Assembly: GCF_900108225.1 (NCBI RefSeq)
Contig: NZ_FNUZ01000004.1
Span: 186,001-250,000 of the forward strand
DNA: 64,000 bases
Source of the DNA: Thalassococcus halodurans
GTDB lineage: Bacteria; Pseudomonadota; Alphaproteobacteria; Rhodobacterales; Rhodobacteraceae
Direction of reading: 5' to 3'
Shown here: positions 45,438-54,859 of the stretch, piece after piece
Layout: each line of letters opens with the position of its first letter
Numbering within the stretch: position 1 is the stretch's first letter
Notes under the pieces: generated by a model
What the model saw: the letters and a program-made list of their open reading frames with translations, nothing else
Told to the model about the DNA's origin: nothing
Databases searched by the model: none
Position numbers and translations under genes: made by a program

Positions 45438-45785
45438 TTAGTCCAACAACGCCAGAACGTTTTCCGGTGGTCGCCCGATCGCGGCCTTGTCGCCTGCAAA
45501 GGCGATGGGGCGTTCGATCAGTTTCGGCGTTGCCACCATCGCGGCGATCAACTCGGCGTCGTCGCTGTCTTTGGTCAGGCCCGTGTCTTTGAACTCGACC
45601 TCTTTGGTGCGCATCATCTGGATGGGCGTGATGCCCAACGTATCCAGCGCGGCCTTGATCTCGGCCTCAGTTGGCGCGTCTTCCAGATATTTGCGCACGC
45701 TGACGTCAGCGCCGCGTTCTTCCAGCAGCGCAAGCGCCTGACGGGATTTCGAACAACGGGGGTTATGCCAAAGGGTTATAGCCAT
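45438..45785 (-). CDS. arsC: ArsC-family arsenate reductase (glutaredoxin type)
   Basis: The 115-residue thioredoxin-fold protein has [11 protein letters not shown], with the active Cys at residue 11, and the RPIAF stretch whose Arg helps position substrate. It ends in the family's [11 protein letters not shown]. Full ArsC proteins have an extra Arg triad; the short form and the lack of any arsB/acr3 neighbour mean it could be a general thiol reductase of the ArsC/YffB group. It overlaps pyrD by ten bases. Confidence 0.85.
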   Translation of the reverse strand: MAITLWHNPRCSKSRQALALLEERGADVSVRKYLEDAPTEAEIKAALDTLGITPIQMMRTKEVEFKDTGLTKDSDDAELIAAMVATPKLIERPIAFAGDKAAIGRPPENVLALLD

Positions 45786-46834
45786 GCGTCACGTCCTGTT
45801 CCGATCACTTCTTCGACCGAGTTGAATCCGTTTTTCGCCAGACGATCATCCAGACCTTCGACGATCTCTTGGACCAGCGACAGACCGCCATAAACCAGCG
45901 CTGTGTATAACTGGACGGCGGACGCGCCTGCGCGCAGCTTTTGGTAGGCTTGCTCGGCCGAACCGATACCGCCGACGCCGATCAACGGAATGTCGCCTTC
46001 GGTCAGTTGCGACAGGCGGGCCAGAACGCGGGTCGATTTGTCGAACAGTGGCTGACCGGACAAACCACCCATCTGATCGCTGTGCTGCGATTTCAGACCA
46101 TCGCGCGACAGTGTGGTGTTGGTGGCGATGATCCCGTCGATGCCTGTGGCGCGGGCGACTTCGGCCACGTCTTTGAAGCCGTCATCGTCCAGATCGGGCG
46201 CGATTTTCAGGAAGACGGGAATGCGGCGTTCCAGCCCGTTGCGCGCGTCCAGAACGCCGCCCAGCAGCGCCGTTAGGGCGTCTTTGCCTTGCAGGTCGCG
46301 CAGCTTTTCGGTGTTGGGCGAGCTGACGTTGACCGTTGCGAAATCAAGGTAGGGGCCGCAGCGGGTCAGAACGGTCGCGAAATCGGCTGCGCGGTCTTCG
46401 CTGTCTTTGTTGGCGCCAAGGTTCAGGCCCAGCACCATTTCAGACGGGCGCTTTTCCAAACGGGCCGCGATGGCGTGCATACCTTGGTTGTTGAAGCCGA
46501 ACCGGTTGATCGCGGCTTTGTCTTCGCTCAGGCGATAAAGGCGGGGCTTCGGGTTGCCTTCTTGCGGGCGGGGGGTGGCGGCGCCCACCTCGACAAAGCC
46601 GAAACCGGCGCGGGCCAGACCGCGCAGCGCCTCGGCGTTCTTGTCGAAACCGGCGGCCAGACCAACGGGGTTGGGCAGGCCCAGACCCGCCACCTGACAG
46701 CGCAGCCGGTCCGATGTCAAAAGCCCGGGCGAGGGCGCGACACCGGCCTGAAGGGCTTTGATGGCCAGCCCGTGGGCGGCTTCCGGATCGATCTGGTGCA
46801 TGGCTTTCAGGCCAAGCTGTTCAAAGAATTTCAT
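45776..46834 (-). CDS. pyrD: Dihydroorotate dehydrogenase (quinone)
   Basis: The class 2 enzyme, 352 residues from the ATG at 46834, oxidises dihydroorotate to orotate at the membrane and passes electrons to ubiquinone. An N-terminal helix ([23 protein letters not shown]) provides the quinone tunnel. [39 protein letters not shown] (catalytic Ser), LKIAPDL and [13 protein letters not shown] follow. A longer frame to 46993 exists but lies over the next gene. It overlaps the DUF1330 gene by four bases. Confidence 0.95.
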   Translation of the reverse strand: MKFFEQLGLKAMHQIDPEAAHGLAIKALQAGVAPSPGLLTSDRLRCQVAGLGLPNPVGLAAGFDKNAEALRGLARAGFGFVEVGAATPRPQEGNPKPRLYRLSEDKAAINRFGFNNQGMHAIAARLEKRPSEMVLGLNLGANKDSEDRAADFATVLTRCGPYLDFATVNVSSPNTEKLRDLQGKDALTALLGGVLDARNGLERRIPVFLKIAPDLDDDGFKDVAEVARATGIDGIIATNTTLSRDGLKSQHSDQMGGLSGQPLFDKSTRVLARLSQLTEGDIPLIGVGGIGSAEQAYQKLRAGASAVQLYTALVYGGLSLVQEIVEGLDDRLAKNGFNSVEEVIGTGRDAWL

Positions 46835-47259
46835 GCGAATTGGTCTTTCGTTTCGGACGGGGCGCAGCGGATCAGGCGGGAGGTCAGAACCGCAGCCTGA
46901 CGGTGAATCACCGCGCGTTGATAGTCGGGGTCTTTTACCATGGCCAGAAAGGCGTGGGCATCGGGATAGCGGGCGATGAACATAAAGTCCCACTGCTCAT
47001 CTGGTGGGCCGATCAAGGTGGCCTGATAGGCCCCGCGCCACAGGATCGATCCGCCAACGCGTTTCAAAACCGGCGCGCTGTCGCGGCCATAGTTTTCATA
47101 GGCCTGATGGCCGGTCAGGCTGTCGGCGGCCAAAGGATGGTCAGCGGGGTATGCCGCCTGATCCCGAACACGCACAAGGTTCAGCATTTCAATCGGGTGA
47201 TCGCGGGGCAGCGATTTGAAAAGCTCGAACTGGGGGCGGTCCGGATCAATGTAGGTCAT
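46831..47259 (-). CDS. DUF1330-family protein
   Basis: The 142-residue protein has the ferredoxin-like alpha/beta barrel look of DUF1330: [12 protein letters not shown] near residue 22, [45 protein letters not shown]. No enzymatic motif is clear. It is translationally coupled to both DUF952 (upstream) and pyrD (downstream) by four-base overlaps. Its function is unknown. Confidence 0.8.
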   Translation of the reverse strand: MTYIDPDRPQFELFKSLPRDHPIEMLNLVRVRDQAAYPADHPLAADSLTGHQAYENYGRDSAPVLKRVGGSILWRGAYQATLIGPPDEQWDFMFIARYPDAHAFLAMVKDPDYQRAVIHRQAAVLTSRLIRCAPSETKDQFA

Positions 47260-47594
47260 GCGAACCCTTCGGGAAATTCGTGGCCATCCGCACCGAGGGG
47301 CAGGGGTTTCGCCCAGAGCGCCTGATCATGGCGCAAGGGGGCGTAAAGATGCGGGAACAGTTGGTCGTTGCGGGACTTTTCCCACTTCATGGCTTCGCCC
47401 AATTGTTCGCTGTCGTAAGCCAGAAGCATCAGGTTTTCCTCACCAGCGAAGTGTTTGGCCGCAGTTTCGCGGGCCTGTTCGGCAGTGGAAAAATGGATGT
47501 AGCCATCGGCCACGTCGACGGGCGCACCTTGGGTTTCGCCAAGGTTCTGCAGGTCTGCCCATTCGGCAGCGCGGAGAATTTTATAGATCAGCAT
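47256..47594 (-). CDS. DUF952-family protein
   Basis: Starting at the ATG at 47594, the 112-residue product matches DUF952: YKILRAAEWADL, DVADGYIHFSTAEQARETAAKHFAG, LLLAYDSEQLG-like strand and FPHLYAPL. Together with pyrD this is a common Rhodobacterales order. Function is unknown; ADP-ribosyltransferase-like folds have been proposed for the family. First gene of a coupled four-gene operon. Confidence 0.85.
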   Translation of the reverse strand: MLIYKILRAAEWADLQNLGETQGAPVDVADGYIHFSTAEQARETAAKHFAGEENLMLLAYDSEQLGEAMKWEKSRNDQLFPHLYAPLRHDQALWAKPLPLGADGHEFPEGFA

Positions 47595-47660
47595 AGGATG
47601 GTGATGCCGCCTTGATCGCGCGGGGTCAAGCGGGCGCACGCGTGGCAGTCAATCTGCCTG

Positions 47661-47678
47661 TTGTCATAGCAGTGTCAT
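47661..47678 (+). promoter_or_regulatory. Pho box
   Basis: TTGTCAT-AGCA-GTGTCAT is two direct seven-base repeats separated by four bases, one mismatch each from the PhoB half-site CTGTCAT. It lies about 95 bases before the 5'-nucleotidase gene, a typical Pho-regulon member. Confidence 0.7.
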
Positions 47679-47771
47679 GGAAATCCGACATTTGACCGTA
47701 AGGTAAACTTTGACAGAATCCCTAGCACGAGGCAGGCTCCTTGTGTTCAACTTCCGACAGAGAGGACAGAT

Positions 47772-49334
47772 ATGTCTCTTCGCCTATTTACAAGCGCGGC
47801 AGCCTTGGCCCTGACAGCGGGTATGGCCCAAGCCGACTACACTCTTCACGTCATTCATATTAATGATTTGCACAGCCGTATTGAGCCTATCAGCAAATAC
47901 GATGGCACCTGCGATGCCGAAAGCAATGCCGAGGGCAAATGCTTTGGCGGCGTTGCGCGTGTTTACACCAAAATCAACGAATTGCGCGAGCAACTGGCCG
48001 GCGAGAACGTAATCGTTCTGGATGCGGGCGACCAGTATCAGGGCTCTTTGATGTACACCACGTACAAGGGTGACGTCGAAATCGAGATGATGAACAAGAT
48101 CGGTTTTGATGCCATGGCCGTGGGCAACCACGAGTTTGATGATGGTGACGAAGGTCTTGCCAAGCTGCTGGATGGCGCGTCTTTCCCGGTTCTGTCGGGC
48201 AACCTCGATGTGTCGTCGTCCAACATCCTTGGTGGCAAGCTGAAGGATACCGTGATCCTTGAGGTTGGTGGCGAGAAAATCGGCATCGTATCGGCACTGG
48301 CGACCGATACTGTCGAAACCTCGAGCCCCTCTGCTGCTGTGATCTTCTCGGACGAGATCGAGAACCTGCAACAAGACGTCGCAACACTGACGGATGCGGG
48401 TGTCAGCAAGATCATCGCGCTGAACCACGTGGGCGTCACTAAGGACATGGCGATTGCCGAGGCCGTTGATGGTCTGGACGCGGTTGTTGGCGGCCATTCC
48501 CACACCAAATTTTCCAACACCGAAGAAGGCGCAATGGCCTATCCGACAATGGTGGGCGACGTGCCTGTGGTGCAGGCCTATGCCTATTCCAAATACGTCG
48601 GTCACCTGACGCTGGTGTTTGATGATGCGGGCAATGTGACGTCTGCGACAGGCGACACAATCTTGCTGGATGCCTCCGTTGCAGAGGACGAGGCCATCAA
48701 AGCGCGTATCGCCGAACTGGCGGGTCCGATCGAGGAAATGAAAACCCGCGTTGTTGCTGACGCTGGTGACGTGATCGTGGGCGACCGCGATGTTTGCCGC
48801 GCTATGGAATGTTCCATGGGCAACCTTGTGGCGGATGCCATGCTGGACCGCGTGAAGGATCAGGGCGTTGAAATCGCGATCCAGAACGGTGGTGGTCTGC
48901 GCGCGTCGATTGATGCGGGTGAGGTGACCATGGGCGAGGTTCTGACGGTTCTGCCGTTCCAGAACACGCTGTCCACATTCCAGGTGACAGGTGAAACCAT
49001 CGTCGCCGCGCTGGAAAACGGTGTGAGCCAGATGGAAGAGGGCGCCGGCCGTTTCCCGCAGGTTGCTGGCATGAGCTTTACCGTTGATCCATCGGCAGAA
49101 GCCGGTTCGCGGATTTCCGATGTGATGGTTGGCGGTGCGCCGATTGATCTGGGCAAGACCTATGGTGTTGTGTCGAACAACTATGTTCGCAATGGCGGTG
49201 ACGGCTACAAGATGTTTGTAGACGCGATGAACGCCTACGACTTCGGCCCAGATCTGGCAGATGTGACCGCAGAATACATCGCGGCCAACGCGCCGTACAC
49301 GCCCTACACAGACGGTCGTATCACAGTGAAATAA
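47772..49334 (+). CDS. Periplasmic bifunctional metallophosphatase/5'-nucleotidase
   Basis: The 520-residue protein has a signal peptide ending MAQADY. The catalytic domain contains VIHINDLHSRIEP, LDAGDQYQGS, AVGNHEFDDGDEG, LNHVGVT and GGHSHT, all metal-site motifs of the UshA/CD73 family. The C-terminal domain (NGGGLRASIDAGEVTMGEVL and YVRNGGDGYKMF) binds the nucleotide. It would release phosphate and nucleoside from external nucleotides, consistent with the Pho box upstream. A strong terminator follows. Cys residues near residues 38 and 49 may form a disulfide. Confidence 0.95.
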   Translation: MSLRLFTSAAALALTAGMAQADYTLHVIHINDLHSRIEPISKYDGTCDAESNAEGKCFGGVARVYTKINELREQLAGENVIVLDAGDQYQGSLMYTTYKGDVEIEMMNKIGFDAMAVGNHEFDDGDEGLAKLLDGASFPVLSGNLDVSSSNILGGKLKDTVILEVGGEKIGIVSALATDTVETSSPSAAVIFSDEIENLQQDVATLTDAGVSKIIALNHVGVTKDMAIAEAVDGLDAVVGGHSHTKFSNTEEGAMAYPTMVGDVPVVQAYAYSKYVGHLTLVFDDAGNVTSATGDTILLDASVAEDEAIKARIAELAGPIEEMKTRVVADAGDVIVGDRDVCRAMECSMGNLVADAMLDRVKDQGVEIAIQNGGGLRASIDAGEVTMGEVLTVLPFQNTLSTFQVTGETIVAALENGVSQMEEGAGRFPQVAGMSFTVDPSAEAGSRISDVMVGGAPIDLGKTYGVVSNNYVRNGGDGYKMFVDAMNAYDFGPDLADVTAEYIAANAPYTPYTDGRITVK

Positions 49335-49360
49335 TCTTCGGCTTTAATCGAAGGTTCAGG

Positions 49361-49390
49361 CGGCGCGAGGGACCCCTCGCGCCGTTTTTT
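49361..49390 (+). terminator. Rho-independent terminator of the nucleotidase gene
   Basis: CGGCGCGAGG pairs with CCTCGCGCCG around GACC, followed by a run of six T residues. Confidence 0.9.
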
Positions 49391-49517
49391 ATTGGGCGGT
49401 CGCGCTGGCGCGCGTCAGGTTTATCTCGTCCATCGCCTTCGGCGCTGGACTGCGGGCCGCGCTTGATGATGTGGCGTGGGGATTGCGCGTTGGGCGCGTG
49501 TGGGTAGGGTAGGGCGC

Positions 49518-50183
49518 ATGTGTGGAAGATTTGCCGTTACCCTGCCGCAAGATGCCATGGCGCAGCTGTTCGAGGCGCGCCCTGCGAATGATTTGCCCGA
49601 TGTTCCGAATTTCAACGTCTGCCCGACGAACGCGGTGCATGTGGTGCACAATCGGGGCGAGGGGCGCGATTTGGTGTCGATGCGCTGGGGGTTCATCCCG
49701 CATTGGTACAAATCGCTCACCGATGGCCCGTTGTTGATCAATGCGCGGTCCGAAACGATTGCCGAAAAGCCCGCGTTTCGGGCGGCCTGCCGTGAACGGC
49801 GTTGTTTGATACCGGCGACGGGATTTTACGAATGGACCAAAGATGATGAGGGCAAGCGGTTGCCTTGGTACATTTATCCCGCTGACGAACAGCCTTTGGT
49901 CTTTGCCGGTGTCTGGCAGGATTGGGAGCGTGACGGCGAGCGGCATCGCACATGTGCGATTGTGACCTGCAAGGCCAATCCGACAATGTCACAAATCCAC
50001 GCGCGCATGCCGGTAGTCCTGACACCTGATCAGTGGGCTTTATGGCTGGGTGAAAATGGACATGGCGCAGCGCGTCTGATGACGGCTGCGCCAGATGATT
50101 TTCTTGAGTTCTACCGCGTTGACCCGGCCGTGAATTCGAACCGCGCAAAGGGGCCTGAGTTGATCACACCGATTGAGGTGTGA
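49518..50183 (+). CDS. SRAP-domain protein (HMCES/YedK family)
   Basis: The ATG at 49518 gives 221 residues beginning MCGRFAV; after removal of Met the Cys becomes the N-terminal nucleophile that crosslinks to abasic sites in single-stranded DNA. The other active residues are present: NARSETIAEKPAF, CLIPATGFYEW (Glu) and IHARMPVVL (His). A longer start at 49476 would bury the Cys and is rejected. The family protects abasic sites at replication forks. Confidence 0.93.
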   Translation: MCGRFAVTLPQDAMAQLFEARPANDLPDVPNFNVCPTNAVHVVHNRGEGRDLVSMRWGFIPHWYKSLTDGPLLINARSETIAEKPAFRAACRERRCLIPATGFYEWTKDDEGKRLPWYIYPADEQPLVFAGVWQDWERDGERHRTCAIVTCKANPTMSQIHARMPVVLTPDQWALWLGENGHGAARLMTAAPDDFLEFYRVDPAVNSNRAKGPELITPIEV

Positions 50184-50206
50184 TCGCAGCGACAGCAGAT
50201 CGTCGA

Positions 50207-50686
50207 TTACAGGCCGCCGTCCTCGGATACCGGAATGCCGTCACCCAAGCTGATGATCGGTGCGGGCACGTCGATTGCGAATTCGCCGGATGCAAACAGG
50301 GGCGAGGGGACTTCAACAAAAGAATCGGTCGTTTCATTGATGTAAAGCGCGTCATCAATGGCCGCTTGGTTGGCCAGAATTGCCTCGTCTGTGTACTGCG
50401 CACGCGCGAAGAAATCCTCGAAAGATGCCGTCATGCCGCTGGTGATCACCAGTGTATAGCTGCTGAACGGTTCCATCTGGCCGGTGGACCAGGATTCGTC
50501 TGATGCACCAATAATGGCAACGCTTTCGCCAAGGTTATGGAAGTTGATGATGTCGCCCGGCTGCACGTAAGTGATGGTCGGGAAAAAACCCTGACCCATC
50601 AGGGCCACTTCATAGGTTTCGGCCGCCGCTTGTTGCGTGAACAAGAGACCAAGGGCCAGAGCGTAACCGCCAGTTTTCCGCAGCAT
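50207..50686 (-). CDS. Secreted cupredoxin-like protein without copper ligands
   Basis: The ATG at 50686 follows AGAGGA and gives 159 residues. A signal peptide (LALGLLFTQQAAAE) is followed by YEVALMGQGFFPTITYVQPGDIINFHNLGESV, the start of a cupredoxin/plastocyanin-like beta barrel. The mature chain has no Cys, and the usual first His ligand is absent, so type-1 copper binding looks impossible. A Glu/Asp-rich C-terminal third has no recognisable domain. It is convergent with the SRAP gene. Function unknown. Confidence 0.6.
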   Translation of the reverse strand: MLRKTGGYALALGLLFTQQAAAETYEVALMGQGFFPTITYVQPGDIINFHNLGESVAIIGASDESWSTGQMEPFSSYTLVITSGMTASFEDFFARAQYTDEAILANQAAIDDALYINETTDSFVEVPSPLFASGEFAIDVPAPIISLGDGIPVSEDGGL

Positions 50687-50839
50687 GCAGATTTCCTCTT
50701 TAATTACCGGCCCCCACCGATATTCAGAGACTGTCTTAAGTTTTAAATCTGTCAAAAGTTTGACACTTCTGACGAAAGTTTTTTACGCGCATTGGTGGTC
50801 TTGACCCCCTTTGCCGCCTAGACTAATCACATCCCGAGC

Positions 50840-50913
50840 GCGGGTATGGTGTAATGGTAGCGCCCTAGCCTTCCAAGCTAGTCGTGCGGGTTCGATTCCC
50901 GCTACCCGCTCCA
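50840..50913 (+). tRNA. tRNA-Gly (anticodon TCC)
   Basis: The acceptor stem GCGGGTA/TACCCGC, the anticodon arm CTAGC-CTTCCAA-GCTAG and the TTCGATT T-loop are all intact, and the 3' CCA is encoded. The anticodon TCC reads GGA/GGG glycine codons. Confidence 0.97.
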
Positions 50914-51016
50914 AAACTTCCCCAACACAGTGCAACCTTTGGCCACATCGGCCCTTGGATCGCTTGACCCTTCGCCTTCGCACCGTCAAAAAGCGTTCTA
51001 GACTGTAGGAGGTGTT

Positions 51017-52816
51017 ATGGCCCGTAGGACAGGACCCGCATCGGGCCAGGAAGAACGAGATAAGTCACGCAATATCGGCGCGATGCGTCGTTTGTGGCCG
51101 TTCATGCGCCCGTACAAGACTTTGCTGGTATTTGCGCTTCTGGCTTTGGTGCTGACGGCTTCGGTATCGCTTGTGCTGCCGATGGCGGTGCGCCGCGTGG
51201 TCGATAATTTTGAAATCGGTAGTGGCGCGTTGTTGAACCAGTATTTCGCTGCAGCGCTTGGCATCACGGGCCTTTTGGCCGTGGGCACGGCGCTGCGCTA
51301 TGCTTTGGTGACGCGTCTGGGTGAACGGGTTGTGACCGATATCCGGAAAGAGGTGTTTGCCCGCGTTATCGGCCTGTCGCCTGCTTTCTACGAAAAGATC
51401 ATGACCGGCGAGGTTCTAAGCCGGATCACCACTGACACCACCTTGATTCTAAGCGTGATCGGGTCATCGATTTCCATCGCGCTGCGCAATGCGTTGATTT
51501 TCGTCGGTGGTTTGGCGCTGATGCTGTTCACGTCGTGGAAGCTGACATTGATGGTGCTGCTGATCGTGCCTGCCGTGATCGTGCCGATCATGACGCTGGG
51601 CCGCAAATTGCGAAAGCTGTCGCGCGAAAATCAGGATTGGATCGCGGATTCCTCGGGCAATGCATCCGAGGCGCTGGGATCAGTTCAGACGGTTCAGGCT
51701 TTTACGCACGAAGCGCGTACTGTCGCCGCCTTCAATGAAGTGACCGAGAAAAGCTTTGACGCGGCCCGCCGTCGTATCTGGACACGAGCGTTGATGACCG
51801 CGATTGTGATTTTCCTGATCTTCAGCGGTGTTGTGGGTGTTCTCTGGATTGGCGCGTGGGACGTGCGGGCAGGGGACATGAGCATCGGTGCGCTTGTCCA
51901 GTTTGTGATCTATTCGGTCATGGTGGCAGGTTCGGTCGCGGCGCTGTCCGAAATCTTTGGTGAATTGCAACGCGCAGCTGGTGCGACCGAACGGTTGGTC
52001 GAGCTGCTGGAAACCACCGACAGCGTGAAGGACACCACCACGCCCCTGCCGCTTAGCACGCCGGTTAAGGGCGAAATCGTGTTTGACGATGTCCTGTTCC
52101 ATTATCCGGCGCGCCCTGATGTGGCCGCTTTGGACCACGTGTCTTTGACTATTGCGCCGGGGGAAACCGTGGCTCTGGTCGGGCCGTCTGGCGCTGGCAA
52201 GACCACCATCATCCAGATGATCCAGCGCTTTTATGATCCCGAAAGCGGATCGGTGCGTCTGGATGGGCAGGCTCTGACCGATCTGGCGCGGACCGAGTTC
52301 CGTAAATACCTGTCGCTGGTGCCGCAGGATCCGGTGATCTTTGCGACGTCGGCGCGTGAAAACATCCGTTTCGGTCGCCCCGATGCGACTGATGCCGAGA
52401 TTGAAGAAGCTGCACGCACAGCGGCAGCACATGACTTTATCGCGGCCTTGCCCGATGGCTACGATAGCTATCTTGGTGAACGCGGTGTGATGCTGTCCGG
52501 TGGTCAGAAACAGCGGATCGCCATTGCCCGCGCCATCCTGCGCGACGCGCCAGTCCTGCTGCTGGACGAGGCGACATCGGCGCTGGATGCCGAAAGCGAA
52601 CGTCTGGTGCAACGCGCTGTGGACAAGCTGGCTAAGGGCCGCACTACGGTTATTGTCGCACACCGCCTTGCGACCGTGAAAAAGGCCGACCGGATTGTGG
52701 TGATGGATCAAGGGCGCATCGTTGCCACTGGCACGCATGACGAACTGGTGGCGGAAGGCGGGCTTTATTCCCGACTGGCGCGTTTGCAGTTCACGGACGG
52801 AATTGCTGCGGAATAG
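51017..52816 (+). CDS. ABC exporter, fused permease-ATPase (MsbA-like)
   Basis: The 599-residue protein has six hydrophobic segments over about residues 30-310, then an ATPase domain. Walker A is GPSGAGKTT near residue 390, the signature LSGGQKQR, and Walker B VLLLDEATSALD. It works as a homodimer in the inner membrane and exports lipid, drug or a peptide-like substrate. It belongs to the heterogeneous MsbA/LmrA-type group, so the substrate cannot be told. The AGGAGG-like GGAGG upstream gives a good start. Confidence 0.92.
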   Translation: MARRTGPASGQEERDKSRNIGAMRRLWPFMRPYKTLLVFALLALVLTASVSLVLPMAVRRVVDNFEIGSGALLNQYFAAALGITGLLAVGTALRYALVTRLGERVVTDIRKEVFARVIGLSPAFYEKIMTGEVLSRITTDTTLILSVIGSSISIALRNALIFVGGLALMLFTSWKLTLMVLLIVPAVIVPIMTLGRKLRKLSRENQDWIADSSGNASEALGSVQTVQAFTHEARTVAAFNEVTEKSFDAARRRIWTRALMTAIVIFLIFSGVVGVLWIGAWDVRAGDMSIGALVQFVIYSVMVAGSVAALSEIFGELQRAAGATERLVELLETTDSVKDTTTPLPLSTPVKGEIVFDDVLFHYPARPDVAALDHVSLTIAPGETVALVGPSGAGKTTIIQMIQRFYDPESGSVRLDGQALTDLARTEFRKYLSLVPQDPVIFATSARENIRFGRPDATDAEIEEAARTAAAHDFIAALPDGYDSYLGERGVMLSGGQKQRIAIARAILRDAPVLLLDEATSALDAESERLVQRAVDKLAKGRTTVIVAHRLATVKKADRIVVMDQGRIVATGTHDELVAEGGLYSRLARLQFTDGIAAE

Positions 52817-52824
52817 CAAGAAAT

Positions 52825-52928
52825 TGCACGCTTTTTTGCAGTCGCAGAAAGGCGTGCATGTCTGACGCGACGCGAAACGTAACGTCAGAGAAAGCTTCCG
52901 TCGCGTCCGTTTGACTTGTACGAAAGTC
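52825..52928. promoter_or_regulatory. Inverted repeats before the acyl-CoA synthetase
   Basis: Three dyads fill this gap: TGCACGC/GCGTGCA (52825-52831/52852-52858), TCTGACG/CGTCAGA (52861-52867/52883-52889) and GACTT/AAGTC (52913-52917/52924-52928). The last overlaps a TTGACT (52911-52916) that could be a -35, which would suit a fatty-acid-responsive repressor. The first may serve as the end of the exporter transcript. Confidence 0.3.
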
Positions 52929-52972
52929 TAATCCCTTACACACTGTCCCGGAAGATTTTGGGAGGAGCTTCG

Positions 52973-54847
52973 ATGAGTTTTGCTTCGATGGACGATCGCA
53001 ATGCGATTGAACAGCAGATGCCTTGGGCCGATCGCGATGTGCCTGCAACCTTGTATGGTCTGCTGTCGCGCACCGCGGGCCAACACCCTGACCGGCCTGC
53101 TGTCAGCTATCAGATTTTCTCGGGGCCGGACGACAAAGCGGAAACCCTGACATGGGCCGAACTGCGTGCCAAAGTTGCGCAAACGGCGAACCTGTTCCGG
53201 TCTTTGGGGATCGGTGAAAAGGATGTCGTCGCCTATGTTCTGCCCAACTGTAACGAAACAACGCTGACGCTGTTGGGCGGTGCGGTTGCGGGCATCGTGA
53301 ACCCGATCAACCCGCTTCTGGAACCCGAACAGATCGCGTCGATCCTGCGCGAAACCAAAGCCAAGGTCGTCGTCACGCTGAAGCCGTTCCCGAAAACGGA
53401 TGTGGCGCAAAAAGTGGCCGAAGCTGTGCGCCACGCACCCGGTGTAAAAACCGTGGTCGAGGTAGACCTGAACCGCTACCTGACGCCGCCCAAGTCCTGG
53501 ATTGTTCCGATGATCCGCCCCAAGGCGCCCAAGGTGACGGCGGATGTGATCAACTTCAACAAGGCTATCAAGAAGCAGAACACAGAACTGGATTTTGCCG
53601 ATAGCGAAGGCGACCGTATTGCAGCCTACTTCCACACAGGCGGCACGACCGGCATGCCGAAAGTGGCGCAGCACAAATATTCCGGCATGATCTATAACGG
53701 TTGGCTGGGCGATACGCTGCTGTTCACAGAAGAAGACAACATCATCTGTCCGCTGCCGCTGTTCCACGTCTTTGCTTGCCACGTGATCCTGATGGCGGCT
53801 GTGTCGTCGGGCGCGCATGTGGTTTTCCCGACGCCGCAGGGCTATCGCGGCGAGGGCGTGTTCGACAACTTCTGGAAGCTGTGCGAACGCTGGAAGATCA
53901 GCTTTATTATCACCGTTCCGACAGCAGTGTCGGCGCTTATGCAGCGTCCGGTGGATGCGGATATCTCGTCGGTGAAAACGTCGTTCTCGGGGTCGGCCCC
54001 GATGCCGATGGAACTGTTCCGCCGTTTCCAAGAGGCCGCAGGCGTCACCATCGTCGAAGGTTACGGCCTGACCGAGGCAACCTGCCTTGTGTCAGTAAAC
54101 CCCGCCGAGGGCGTGCAGAAGGTCGGCTCGGTCGGTATTCCGTTCCCTTACACGGATGTGCGCATCATCAAACACAACGGCAATGGCCCAGAAGAATGCG
54201 GCCCTGACGAAGTGGGTGAAATCTGTGTTCTCAGCCCGGGCGTTTTCTCGGGTCACACCTACACGGAAGAAGACAAGAACGTAGACCTGTTCTATCAGGG
54301 CACGCACCTGCGCACGGGCGATCTGGGTCGCATTGATGGGGATGGCTATCTGTGGATCACAGGCCGTGCCAAAGACCTGATCATCCGCGGCGGTCACAAC
54401 ATCGACCCCGCCGAGATCGAAGAGGCCCTGCTGGGTCACGATGCTGTGGCCTTTGCCGGTGCAATCGGTCAGCCCGATGCCCATTCGGGCGAGCTGCCTT
54501 GCGCCTTTGTCGAACTGGTTGAAGGCAAATCCGTGACGGAAGATGAATTGCTGGAATACTGCCGCGTGCACGTTCACGAACGCGCGGCACATCCTAAGCA
54601 TATGACCATTCTGCCCGAGTTGCCGAAAACAGCTGTCGGTAAGGTCTTTAAACCCGATCTGCGTAAAATGGCGATCACACGGGTTTACAACGGCGCGCTG
54701 GAAAAGGGCGATGTGGCGGCGCGTGTCGTGTCTGTCATTGATGACAAGAAGCGCGGTCTTGTGGCCCAGGTCGATCTGAAAGGCGCGTCCGAGGCGGACG
54801 TGGGCACAATTCTTGGCGATTACACAAGACCATGGGAGCCCGTTTAA
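52973..54847 (+). CDS. AMP-forming acyl-CoA synthetase
   Basis: The ATG at 52973 follows GGGAGGAG and gives 624 residues. The adenylate-forming core is complete: AAYFHTGGTTGMPKVAQH (the P-loop-like motif), GYGLTEATCLVS near residue 362, HLRTGDLGRIDGDGYLWITGRAKDLIIRGG and the C-terminal catalytic Lys in PKTAVGKVFKPDL. It activates a carboxylic acid to its CoA thioester. Length and order resemble long-chain or FadD-like enzymes of Rhodobacterales. Its stop is only 12 bases from the convergent ArsR-family gene. Confidence 0.92.
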   Translation: MSFASMDDRNAIEQQMPWADRDVPATLYGLLSRTAGQHPDRPAVSYQIFSGPDDKAETLTWAELRAKVAQTANLFRSLGIGEKDVVAYVLPNCNETTLTLLGGAVAGIVNPINPLLEPEQIASILRETKAKVVVTLKPFPKTDVAQKVAEAVRHAPGVKTVVEVDLNRYLTPPKSWIVPMIRPKAPKVTADVINFNKAIKKQNTELDFADSEGDRIAAYFHTGGTTGMPKVAQHKYSGMIYNGWLGDTLLFTEEDNIICPLPLFHVFACHVILMAAVSSGAHVVFPTPQGYRGEGVFDNFWKLCERWKISFIITVPTAVSALMQRPVDADISSVKTSFSGSAPMPMELFRRFQEAAGVTIVEGYGLTEATCLVSVNPAEGVQKVGSVGIPFPYTDVRIIKHNGNGPEECGPDEVGEICVLSPGVFSGHTYTEEDKNVDLFYQGTHLRTGDLGRIDGDGYLWITGRAKDLIIRGGHNIDPAEIEEALLGHDAVAFAGAIGQPDAHSGELPCAFVELVEGKSVTEDELLEYCRVHVHERAAHPKHMTILPELPKTAVGKVFKPDLRKMAITRVYNGALEKGDVAARVVSVIDDKKRGLVAQVDLKGASEADVGTILGDYTRPWEPV

Positions 54848-54859
54848 GGGCTTCCTCAG

